9,589 bases of DNA from JAWPNA01 sp045402695 (lineage in GTDB: Bacteria; Acidobacteriota; Polarisedimenticolia; JACPZX01; DASXTC01). The stretch is from the NCBI GenBank assembly GCA_045402695.1, contig JAWPNA010000161.1, positions 1 to 9,589 on the forward strand, in the 5' to 3' direction. The position numbers and the translations under genes are program-made. Below the pieces are notes generated by a model. That model saw only the letters and a list, made by a program, of their open reading frames with translations, was not told the DNA's origin and made no database searches. How positions within the stretch are numbered: the first letter of the stretch is position 1; every line of letters begins with the position of its first letter. Shown here in pieces: positions 1 to 6,137 of the stretch.

Positions 1-100
1 GGCGCGGCCGCCCCCCGGCCGCCCCCATGGCGCGCCCTTCCCCGCCGCGGGGGGGCGCCCCCCGCCCTGCGTGGGGGGGTTTGGACGGCCGCCCCCCCCG
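1..100. repeat. C/G homopolymer-rich low-complexity block
   Basis: This stretch is almost pure G and C and shows no convincing reading frame. The 10-mer GGCCGCCCCC occurs three times (7-16, 17-26, 87-96). A perfect 14-bp palindrome GGGGGGCGCCCCCC lies at 50-63. A run of seven G (73-79) can pair with the run of eight C (92-99) across a loop of 12 nt. The block could be the tail or terminator region of an upstream transcript. Runs of this kind are also prone to sequencing and assembly error. From about 101 to 192 the sequence is ordinary, and I see only the promoter described separately. Confidence 0.6.
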
Positions 101-153
101 CGAGGTGGAAGCGGCATGCGACATGCAGTGAGAGAACTACACGAGGACCCGCG

Positions 154-182
154 TTGTCACGCATGCGGCGCTCTGTTAGACT
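154..182 (+). promoter_or_regulatory. Candidate sigma70-type promoter of the dCMP deaminase gene
   Basis: A -35 TTGTCA (154-159, 5 of 6 matches to TTGACA) is followed by a 17-bp spacer and an extended -10, TGT-TAGACT (hexamer 177-182, 4 of 6). The expected transcription start is near 189, only a few bases before the ATG at 193, so the mRNA would be nearly leaderless. If this promoter is used, the in-frame starts at 154 (TTG) and 163 (ATG) cannot be translated from this transcript. Inference from consensus matching only. Confidence 0.4.
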
Positions 183-192
183 CCCGCGCGGC

Positions 193-636
193 ATGACCGG
201 TCAACGAGTCGACTGGAACACGTACTTCATGAACATCGCGCGGGAGGCCGCCACGCGCTCCACTTGCGACCGCAAGCACGTTGGTGCAGTGATCGTGCGC
301 GACAAGACGATCCTCTCGACGGGCTACAACGGCAGCATCCGCGGCATGCCGCACTGCGACGAAGCCGGCCACCAGATGGAGAACGACCACTGCGTGGCCA
401 CCATCCATGCGGAGGCCAACGCCATCATCCAGGCCGCCAAGAACGGCGTCAACATCAACGGCGGCGAGATGTACACCACTGCCAGCCCGTGCTGGAACTG
501 CTTCAAGCTGAGCGCCAACAGCGGAATCCGGCGCATCTACTATGGCGAATTCTACCGGGACCAGAGAAGCCTCGAGGTGGCCGGGCGGCTCGGCATCGAG
601 CTGGTGGACCTGCGAGACCCTGCGGAGCCCTCGTGA
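193..636 (+). CDS. dCMP deaminase (ComEB-type zinc deaminase)
   Basis: This is a cytidine/deoxycytidylate deaminase-family protein of 147 residues from the ATG at 193. It would convert dCMP to dUMP in the cytoplasm to feed dTMP synthesis. The zinc-binding active site is clear: HAEANAI (His72, catalytic Glu74) and SPCWNC (Cys100, Cys103). The family motif GYNGS-x-RG-x-PHC with the following H/C-rich stretch (residues about 45-68) is typical of dCMP deaminases rather than of CDA or tRNA deaminases. Length is normal for the family. Longer in-frame starts exist at TTG 154 (a GAGGA at 143-147 gives a plausible ribosome site) and ATG 163. I prefer 193 because relatives begin about 8 residues before the W-x-x-YFM motif and because a promoter-like pair covers 154-182. 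The TGA overlaps the GTG start of the next gene, implying translational coupling. Confidence 0.9.
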   Translation: MTGQRVDWNTYFMNIAREAATRSTCDRKHVGAVIVRDKTILSTGYNGSIRGMPHCDEAGHQMENDHCVATIHAEANAIIQAAKNGVNINGGEMYTTASPCWNCFKLSANSGIRRIYYGEFYRDQRSLEVAGRLGIELVDLRDPAEPS

Positions 637-1325
637 CAACGGAACACGGCTTCGCGCCCTCTCACGATCCGACCCCCGCCCGAGTCCTCACGTTCGAAAG
701 CAGGACCGCCGCCAAGAGCCTGGGGCACGCGCTGTCCGGGGCCGGGTACGACGTCCGGACGGTCAAACGCGTCGCGGATCTGCGGGCCCATTTGAAAGAG
801 CCGGGTTACGACGTCGTGGTCCTGGACCTGACAGACTCCGGCCTGGGAAAGGAGGCGCTTCGCCAGCTCGGATTGGCGCTCGAAGAACTCCCGGCGGGCC
901 CCGACCCGACGCGCCCGATGGTGCTCGCCCTCGCCGGCGAGGAGGGACCCGGGTCACGCAGCCAGGTGCCGGCGGATCTCTGGATCAGCGGGCGCGAACG
1001 GGATCAGGTCCTGAAGGAGATCGAGGCGGCGATCGCGACGAAGCGGCTGGCCGAGGCTCGCGCCGAGATCCAACGCCTCCGCGAGGCCGTCGGGCTGGCC
1101 CGATCAACGGCGCACGATCTGGCCCAACCCCTTACGACGGTGTTGGCGCGCGCCCAGCTCATGATGAACAACCTGCCGCGGGACGACCCCAACCGCAAGG
1201 CCGTGAGCATCATCTGTCAGGAAGCGGTGCGCCTCGCCGGCCTCATCGAGAAGTTTCAGGCGCTGAAGGAGATGGTTCGACCGCCTCTGGCACTGAAGGC
1301 TCGAGGCGGCCCGACAGCCAGTTGA
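633..1325 (+). CDS. Pseudo-receiver plus HisKA domain protein without kinase ATPase domain
   Basis: The protein has 230 residues. It starts at GTG 633, overlapping the upstream TGA (GTGA), with GGAG at 624-627 as ribosome site. Residues about 17-133 look like a response-regulator receiver: a beta strand ending in the likely phosphoacceptor position at VVVLD65. The usual acidic pair is reduced to Glu22, the switch Thr is replaced by Ala (VLALAG, 97-102) and the conserved Lys is absent (ADLWISG). It is therefore degenerate. A charged helix (about 128-155) leads into a HisKA dimerisation domain with the H-box AHDLAQPLTTV, phosphoacceptor candidate His161. The protein ends 17 residues after this domain, so the N, G1 and G2 boxes of the HATPase domain are missing. 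No other frame downstream supplies them, so this is probably not a recent frameshift. It may be a phosphotransfer or dimerisation partner of another kinase. Function unknown. Confidence 0.8.
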   Translation: MTTEHGFAPSHDPTPARVLTFESRTAAKSLGHALSGAGYDVRTVKRVADLRAHLKEPGYDVVVLDLTDSGLGKEALRQLGLALEELPAGPDPTRPMVLALAGEEGPGSRSQVPADLWISGRERDQVLKEIEAAIATKRLAEARAEIQRLREAVGLARSTAHDLAQPLTTVLARAQLMMNNLPRDDPNRKAVSIICQEAVRLAGLIEKFQALKEMVRPPLALKARGGPTAS

Positions 1326-2283
1326 TCCCCAGCGTGCGCGCCACCGTCTCCACGTCGGACGTGGGGATCGATCCCGCTACGCGCACGATGCTGGTGTCGG
1401 CCTCGATGACGAGGTCGGACATGAGACGCGCCATCTCCGGACGGGCCTCCTTCAGCGCGAGCCGGCCCAGGGCCTCGGCCCCTTTCAGCACGTCGGCCAC
1501 CAGCATCGCGTCCTTGTCCGACTGCGCCGTCACTTCCACGAGCACGCGCATCGGCTCGGCGGTGTCGAGGCTGAATGCCACCTCCTGGATCGGACCGAGG
1601 CCGGCCAGCGCGCCGCTGTCCGTGCTGAGCTGCTTGAGCACCCCCGCGAGGGCGCCCCTCAGGTCGGCCGCGCGAACGATTCCCCATGCCTCCTTGTCGC
1701 GGCCGACCCGGGAGAGCAGCCTCGCGGCGCCGGCGGATGCGGTCATCCCAGGGGCCGTTCCCTGCCTGACCTCGATCATCTTGCGCAGTGTCTCGCCGTC
1801 GCCGAAGGCCGCGGTGGTCTGATCGATCACCGCGAGGCAGAACCGGCACCGCCCGTCGATCACGACGAATTCGAAGATATCCACATCGACTTGTTTCCGG
1901 CTCGGCATCCCCTGGTCGGCCAGAAAGTCATGGACCTTGCGACCATCGAAGGTGCCGGTCACGAGCGCCGACATCTCCTGCAGACCCTGGTCTTCCGCCC
2001 GCGCCATGAACAGCACCCGTCGCACATCCTTGCTCGGGTCGATGCCGGCGGCCTGCGCGAATCGGTAGAAGTTGAGGCGGTTGAGCCCGAAAACGCTCTC
2101 TTGGGATTGGTACTTCTTGTACAGCGCGCTCTCGAAGATGGCGGGGACGTCCACGGAGACCGCAAAGGTCGCGTCGGCGGGAATCAGGTCGGCCCCCTCG
2201 GGAATCGGGGACCTCGCCCCGCAGGCGGCCAGCAACGGAATCGCCGCCCCCAGGACCGCGACACTCCAGGATGATCGTGCCAT
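1243..2283 (-). CDS. Predicted outer-membrane lipoprotein, DUF3352-like, unknown function
   Basis: The protein has 346 residues. The start at 2283 has a strong ribosome site (GGGAGG about 6 nt upstream). It follows directly with a lipoprotein signal peptide: short basic n-region, hydrophobic core, and lipobox LLAAC with Cys21 as the lipidated residue. Gly at +2 argues for outer-membrane rather than inner-membrane retention. The mature part has mixed alpha/beta composition with recurring strand-helix modules (for example residues 35-50, 105-125, 236-265, 298-320), reminiscent of DUF3352-type periplasmic proteins. That assignment is tentative. A CxxC (Cys146, Cys149) lies in the middle. The C-terminus is a Pro/Ser/Glu-rich tail. 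An in-frame ATG at 2358 would add 25 hydrophilic residues before the signal peptide and overlaps the -10 element, so I reject it. The 3' end overlaps the convergent HisKA gene by 83 bp. Confidence 0.85.
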   Translation of the reverse strand: MARSSWSVAVLGAAIPLLAACGARSPIPEGADLIPADATFAVSVDVPAIFESALYKKYQSQESVFGLNRLNFYRFAQAAGIDPSKDVRRVLFMARAEDQGLQEMSALVTGTFDGRKVHDFLADQGMPSRKQVDVDIFEFVVIDGRCRFCLAVIDQTTAAFGDGETLRKMIEVRQGTAPGMTASAGAARLLSRVGRDKEAWGIVRAADLRGALAGVLKQLSTDSGALAGLGPIQEVAFSLDTAEPMRVLVEVTAQSDKDAMLVADVLKGAEALGRLALKEARPEMARLMSDLVIEADTSIVRVAGSIPTSDVETVARTLGINWLSGRLEPSVPEAVEPSPSAPETSR

Positions 2284-2356
2284 CTGCTCCCTCCCCGCCG
2301 GCATCCGACCGCTTGATACGCGGCGCCCTTCCCGAAGGTTCATCCTCCGGGCACGC

Positions 2357-2385
2357 ATTATAAGTTAGTTGCCCCGCGCGATTCA
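2357..2385 (-). promoter_or_regulatory. Promoter of the lipoprotein gene, perfect TATAAT -10
   Basis: On the minus strand a perfect TATAAT occupies 2362-2357. At 17-bp spacing the -35 position (2385-2380) reads TGAATC, a poor match, so an activator may be needed. Transcription would begin near 2349, giving a leader of about 66 nt that ends in GGGAGG ahead of the ATG at 2283. Confidence 0.55.
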
Positions 2386-2391
2386 GGCGGG

Positions 2392-2421
2392 TTGGACTGG
2401 GCACTCCCTCAATGCTAGGCT
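2392..2421 (+). promoter_or_regulatory. Candidate promoter of the SpoIIE-type phosphatase gene
   Basis: TTGGAC (2392-2397), an 18-bp spacer and TAGGCT (2416-2421) preceded by TGC (extended -10). The matches are modest. It points away from the lipoprotein promoter, with about 30 bp between the two -10/-35 cores, so the pair forms a compact divergent control region. Transcription would begin near 2428, about 68 nt before the chosen ATG at 2496. Confidence 0.35.
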
Positions 2422-2495
2422 GTGCCTCCATTTCAGCAGTATCCGCACGCCCGCCGCCTCTCTGCCGTGAGCGTTCCGATGAATCAGGAGAGAAG

Positions 2496-3737
2496 ATGAG
2501 GCACAAAACTACGCCATCCAGGGGTGATCACCCGACGCGCGAGCCGAGCGACTACAAGGCGCTCTACCGCAAGCTCGAGCGCACGATCGACCGGATCGAG
2601 CGCGTGGACGACACCGCGATGGCCCTCTCGGCCTGCCTCAAGTCGCTCGTGGACAACTTCCATCAGGACCTCGGGTTCGTGGGAGGGCGGATCTACGAGC
2701 ATGATGGGGACCAGTACGTCCTGCGCCGCCGGCACGGCAGATCGAGGGGAGCCCCCATCGGCTACGGGATCCCGATCACCTACGGGCCGATCCAGACCCT
2801 CCTGCGGGACGGAACCCTCATCATGCGCCGCACCGACCCCGGCTTCGACGAAACGATCGAGGGCGCGATCGGCGTGTCTAAGTTCGCGGCCATCTGCGTT
2901 GGCGACGACAACCAGCACATTATCTCACTGACGATCAAGGGCCCGATCGACGAGGAGCACACCCTCTACGCGCTCAACGGCGTGCGGCACATCATCAACA
3001 TGAAGCTGCGCCAGCAGCACCTGCGCGACATCATCCACGAGGCCCGGGACATCCAGCTCAGCATCCTGCCCGGGGAACCTCCCCAGTTTGCCGGCTACGA
3101 CATCTACGGCGAGTCACGCCCGGCCGACGTCGTCGGCGGAGATCTGTTCGACTACCTTCTCCAGTCGAGTCGGCTGCTGGGAGTGGCGATAGCCGACGCC
3201 TCCGGGCACGGGCTGCCCGCGGCGCTGCAGGCGCGCGACGTGATCACGGGCATCCGCATGGGCATGTCCGAGAACCTCAAGATCATCTCCGCAATCGAGC
3301 GCCTCAATCGCGTCATCCACAAGAGCGGACTCAGCTCGCGCTTCGTCTCTCTTTTCTATGGCGAGGTCGAATCGAACGGGAACTTCATCTACTGCAACGC
3401 GGGGCATCCACCCGCCATCCACCTGCACGCGGGAGGATTCACGGAGCTGAAGCTGGGCGGGCTGGTGCTGGGGCCCAACCCTCAGGCTCGGTACGAACGG
3501 GGCTTCGCCATCCTGGCTCCGGGTGATTACGTTCTCATGTACACCGACGGGGTGACCGAGGCCATGGCGACGGGCGAGAAGGAGTATGGCCTGGCGCGCC
3601 TCAAATCGACCCTGAAGAAAAGCGTGGGACGCACCGCGCGAGAGATCGTGAAGGCCGTCTTCGACGAACTGGCGCAGTTCACCGCGGGCGAGCGTCAGAT
3701 GGACGACCGCACCCTCGTGGTCGTCCGGAGGCTCTAG
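2496..3737 (+). CDS. GAF-like sensor plus SpoIIE/RsbU-type PP2C serine/threonine phosphatase
   Basis: The cytoplasmic protein has 413 residues. The ATG at 2496 is preceded by AGGAG (2486-2490) at 5 nt. An in-frame ATG at 2412 lies inside the predicted -10 and is rejected. After a hydrophilic, charged start, residues about 25-150 resemble a GAF sensor domain, and a helical linker (about 155-190) includes the AR-x-IQ-x-x-ILP element typical of this family. The PP2C-like domain (about 195-413) has its metal-binding motifs: VVGGDLFD (Asp216, Asp219), ADASGHG (Asp234), CNAGHPP, MYTDGVTEA (Asp351) and a final MDDRT (Asp403, Asp404). All acidic positions are present, so it should be active. Relatives dephosphorylate STAS anti-anti-sigma factors in partner-switching systems or similar phosphoproteins. 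No STAS or RsbW-like kinase is encoded nearby. The signal sensed by the GAF-like part is unknown. Confidence 0.92.
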   Translation: MRHKTTPSRGDHPTREPSDYKALYRKLERTIDRIERVDDTAMALSACLKSLVDNFHQDLGFVGGRIYEHDGDQYVLRRRHGRSRGAPIGYGIPITYGPIQTLLRDGTLIMRRTDPGFDETIEGAIGVSKFAAICVGDDNQHIISLTIKGPIDEEHTLYALNGVRHIINMKLRQQHLRDIIHEARDIQLSILPGEPPQFAGYDIYGESRPADVVGGDLFDYLLQSSRLLGVAIADASGHGLPAALQARDVITGIRMGMSENLKIISAIERLNRVIHKSGLSSRFVSLFYGEVESNGNFIYCNAGHPPAIHLHAGGFTELKLGGLVLGPNPQARYERGFAILAPGDYVLMYTDGVTEAMATGEKEYGLARLKSTLKKSVGRTAREIVKAVFDELAQFTAGERQMDDRTLVVVRRL

Positions 3738-3824
3738 CCCGGCTCTGCCACATCGGAAGAATCACAACCTGCAGCCGCCTCCGCGAGCACCCGCGCACGG
3801 CGAAGAGTCTCCCATTGAAACGCC

Positions 3825-3852
3825 TTGACAAGCAATTGGCTTCCCGTACATT
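3825..3852 (+). promoter_or_regulatory. Sigma70-type promoter upstream of the coiled-coil gene
   Basis: A perfect -35 TTGACA (3825-3830), a 16-bp spacer and -10 TACATT (3847-3852, 4 of 6). Transcription would start near 3859 and give a leader of about 118 nt before the ATG at 3977. The element sits in a locally AT-richer patch in an otherwise GC-rich window, which supports it. Confidence 0.6.
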
Positions 3853-3911
3853 TAGGCGACTCGCTGACCAGAAGCAAACGTGAAACTCCAACAGGCGCAT
3901 CAACCGTCGCC

Positions 3912-3928
3912 GGACGGAAGGGCCGTCC
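3912..3928 (+). promoter_or_regulatory. Hairpin in the leader of the coiled-coil gene
   Basis: A perfect 6-bp stem GGACGG/CCGTCC (3912-3917 with 3923-3928) encloses the loop AAGGG, which is purine-rich like a ribosome-binding core. It lies about 50 nt before the start codon in an unusually long leader. No known riboswitch consensus was recognised. In such GC-rich DNA a 6-bp stem can occur by chance. Confidence 0.25.
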
Positions 3929-3976
3929 CGCCGGAAGGAATCACCCGGGCGATCCTGTCGGGAGTCGGGGGGGCGC

Positions 3977-4456
3977 ATGGAAATCAAACAGCGGATCGAT
4001 TCGTGCCTTTCGGATCTGGAGCGCAAGCGGCAGTCGGTGGACACGTTCCAGACCAAGCTCAGGTTGCTGATCGACAGCCTCAAGGTGGATGGAGTGACAC
4101 CGGGCACGCTTGCGGATCTCCTCTCCGCGCTCGAGTCGGTGGTTCAGGACTACGTGGAGATCGGCGCCAACTGCAAGGTGATGGTGGACGGGTTGCGCGA
4201 GATCGGCGACCACCTCACCCGCATCGAGGACGGCAGGCAGAAGATACTCAATGGGGTCGAGGCGATCCTCCAGAATCTGTCCCATCTCGACCGGCTGGCG
4301 CAAAGCGGTTTGCAGGTCGGCGCCGGGACCGGCTCGGCGCCCAAGCGGATTCTCCTCGTCAGGATCTCACCAGGGTCGGGCCAGCCCGCCTCGAGAGATG
4401 AGAAGAATGAGGACGAAGAGGACGAAAGCCCTGCCGGGGACGCGGTCATCCACTGA
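3977..4456 (+). CDS. Small coiled-coil protein with acidic C-terminal tail, unknown function
   Basis: The protein has 159 residues, with no signal peptide and no membrane segment. Residues about 1-36 and 50-110 are predicted helix with regular spacing of Leu, Ile and Val, as in coiled coils or helical bundles. Residues 124-131 form a short hydrophobic strand-like stretch (RILLVRI). The C-terminus contains a strongly acidic patch (DEKNEDEEDE, 141-150). I do not recognise a family. The start at 3977 is the only one in this frame: reading upstream, a TGA occurs at 3881 without another start. The ribosome site is G-rich (3967-3973) and not ideal. An overlapping frame from GTG 3880 to 4401 is Arg/Pro/Gly-rich and looks like a shadow. 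The gene appears to be transcribed alone from its own promoter. It may be a structural or adaptor protein. Confidence 0.7.
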   Translation: MEIKQRIDSCLSDLERKRQSVDTFQTKLRLLIDSLKVDGVTPGTLADLLSALESVVQDYVEIGANCKVMVDGLREIGDHLTRIEDGRQKILNGVEAILQNLSHLDRLAQSGLQVGAGTGSAPKRILLVRISPGSGQPASRDEKNEDEEDESPAGDAVIH

Positions 4457-4829
4457 GTAGGGTTCCGCCAGGTCTTCCGCAGGAAGTGCGCGGGCCGGGG
4501 CCGCGGCACGCGCTCCGCACGGCCAGGATCACCAGGTTGGCCAGAAGCCGAACAATCAACGTCATTTGGCCGCAGGAATGAGGTGACCCGTCGCCAGGAA
4601 CGCGGTAGATTCATGCGTCGCAACTCATCAATCGAGCAGGCCAACGCCTCTTCTGAGCCGCGCCGCCCCACCGCCGATCTGGCCTGGGAGCGAGCCGGAT
4701 TGACTGACGGTCGCCCCTGTGCTACAAACCAGTGCATCCATTTGTTTTAAGGTCGGCGCCGCGCGGTGTTCCCAGCCCTTCGTCAACACACCTGCCCGGG
4801 GGGAGCCTATCGGCCCAGAGAAGGGGATC
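4457..4829 (+). other. Gene-free spacer with tandem hairpins and the operon promoter
   Basis: Of the 373 bases between two genes, the first part holds two adjacent small hairpins: CTTCC-GCA-GGAAG (4474-4486) and CGCGG/CCGCG with a 7-nt loop (4489-4505). They lie 18-50 nt after the coiled-coil gene. No T-run follows, so they are not a classical intrinsic terminator, though they could stabilise the 3' end. A 44-codon frame from ATG 4613 to a TAA ending at 4747 has no ribosome site and runs across the operon promoter, so I do not call it. The rest is promoter and leader. Confidence 0.5.
4700..4728 (+). promoter_or_regulatory. Promoter of the polysaccharide-export operon
   Basis: TTGACT (-35, 4700-4705, 5 of 6), a 17-bp spacer, and an extended -10 TGC-TACAAA (hexamer 4723-4728, 4 of 6). 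Spacing and the TG element are ideal. Transcription would start near 4735, with a leader of about 95 nt to the ATG at 4830. No other convincing promoter is seen before the end of the window, so it probably drives all the genes from 4830 onward. Confidence 0.6.
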
Positions 4830-6137
4830 ATGTCGGCGCGGATTCTCCGAAGGGGCTCGTCACGTGGTCTTGGAGCCCTGCGGAGGGTGGCGGCCGCCGC
4901 TGCCATCGAATCCGCATTCCTGCTGGCAGGCGCGGGAATCTGTCTCTGCGCGGAGGATCCCGACCCTGATCTGTCGCTCAAGGACACGGTGAAGGCCGGC
5001 CCGTTCCACCTCGCCCCTTTCCTGGCCGTCAAGGATTTCGGGTATGACAGCAATGTCCGGCTCGACGAGGACGACAAAGTCGGTGACTACACCATCACGG
5101 TGGGGCCCGGCGCGCGCGCTGTGGTCCCCTTGGGCCGCAAGGCGGCCGTGGCGTTCTGGGATGAGATCGACTATGTCGCCTTTGCCCGCGAATCGGACCT
5201 CAATCACGTGAACAACACCCTGAAGGCCAAGGTGCACGGATACATGCAGGACTTCATCCTCTACGCCGACGGCCAGCAGGACTCGTTTCGCGAGCGTCCC
5301 AACTCCGAGATCGATTTCAGGATCCGCAACACCACGACACAGGGACGTATCGGCATCTCCTACAGGCCGCCGTCCAGGACCGGAGCGGACGTCTACGTGC
5401 ATCGTCTCGTCTACGGCTACGACGCGGGCAGGGCGGATGTGCCTGCCGGCACCGACCCCAACGAGGAGGAGAGCATCCGCGAGCAAGGTCAGCTGGTCGA
5501 CGACACCCTCCAGCGCACGGAGACGAATCTCGGCCTCCAGGGGCGCCTGAAGGTGCGGCCGCGCACGACCTTCCTTCTCGATTTGATCGGGGGCCGGATC
5601 GATTTCGACAACGCAGTGCCGCAGCGCGACTCCACGGCCGCCACCGCCATGGCCGGCATCGAGTTCGATCCGGCCGGCTCCGTGAGGGGCACGGCGAAGG
5701 TGGGCTACAAGCACCTCTCGCCGGATGAAGACGCCGTGGACGGCTTCTCGGGGCTGATCGCCGACACCGGTGTGTCGGTCCGTCTCGCGGGCCGGGGAGA
5801 GGTCAGGGGGGTCTTCCAGAGGGACACGGGATTCTCGGTTCTCGGCGAAAACCTCTACTACATCCAGACGCACTGGGGTCTGGGCTACGAGCACTACCTC
5901 ACCAGCAGGCTGAGCGCGGAGGTGGGGCATCACATCTATGAGGTGGACTACCCTCTCGCGATCAATCAGAAGCACCGTCGTGACGACATCACCCGCGACA
6001 TGGCGGCGCTCCGTTTCCGGCTGGGCCCCACCCTGAAGATCGGCCTCGCTGTCGAGCTGTGGAATCGCGACTCCACGTTCCCCGCGGAGGATACCGACCG
6101 TACGACCGTGACCACGTTGCTGGAGTACACCCCGTGA
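4830..6137 (+). CDS. Outer-membrane beta-barrel protein of the exopolysaccharide operon
   Basis: The protein has 435 residues from the ATG at 4830, with AAGGGG (4821-4826) just upstream. An in-frame ATG at 4719 would place 37 non-signal residues ahead and overlaps the promoter. A signal peptide with basic n-region (R4, R7, R8, R12, R18, R19) and Ala/Leu-rich core is likely cleaved after CLCA (about 41). The mature protein shows alternating polar/apolar strands about 10 residues long separated by acidic turns, as in a beta-barrel. Examples are the stretches near FDNAV, TAATAMAGIEF, GTAKVGYKHL and GLGYEHYL. It has no transmembrane helix and ends in a strand (VTTLLEYTP). It resembles BBP2/EpsL-type barrels found in exopolysaccharide clusters. 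The barrel assignment is firm, the exact family is not. GTGA overlap with the next gene suggests the two products work together as an outer-membrane secretion unit. Confidence 0.8.
   Translation: MSARILRRGSSRGLGALRRVAAAAAIESAFLLAGAGICLCAEDPDPDLSLKDTVKAGPFHLAPFLAVKDFGYDSNVRLDEDDKVGDYTITVGPGARAVVPLGRKAAVAFWDEIDYVAFARESDLNHVNNTLKAKVHGYMQDFILYADGQQDSFRERPNSEIDFRIRNTTTQGRIGISYRPPSRTGADVYVHRLVYGYDAGRADVPAGTDPNEEESIREQGQLVDDTLQRTETNLGLQGRLKVRPRTTFLLDLIGGRIDFDNAVPQRDSTAATAMAGIEFDPAGSVRGTAKVGYKHLSPDEDAVDGFSGLIADTGVSVRLAGRGEVRGVFQRDTGFSVLGENLYYIQTHWGLGYEHYLTSRLSAEVGHHIYEVDYPLAINQKHRRDDITRDMAALRFRLGPTLKIGLAVELWNRDSTFPAEDTDRTTVTTLLEYTP

Noticed and set aside
264..632. Upstream extension of the HisKA-protein frame inside the dCMP deaminase gene
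   Set aside because: This part is a low-complexity shadow of the deaminase. The GTG at 633 with GGAG upstream gives a receiver-like start.
542..1822. 426-codon plus-strand frame across the HisKA and lipoprotein genes
   Set aside because: It is dominated by Arg, Pro, Ser and Gly, shows no domain, and crosses two better-supported genes. I also checked it for a frameshifted HATPase domain of the HisKA protein and saw no N or G box.
4301..4319. Sigma54-like TGGCGC ... TTTGCA within the coiled-coil gene
   Set aside because: The distance between the GG and GC elements is 3 bp too long for a -24/-12 promoter.
4583..4611. Second promoter-like pair GTGACC-17 bp-TAGATT upstream of the export operon
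   Set aside because: Only 4 of 6 matches in each hexamer and no TG extension. The pair at 4700-4728 is better placed and stronger. It could be a minor upstream promoter.
4613..4747. 44-codon small frame in the spacer before the operon
   Set aside because: No ribosome site, it spans the operon promoter, and its composition is not clearly coding.
4860..5975. 371-codon minus-strand frame opposite the beta-barrel gene
   Set aside because: Composition is that of an antisense shadow. The plus-strand frame has a signal peptide, ribosome site and operon context.
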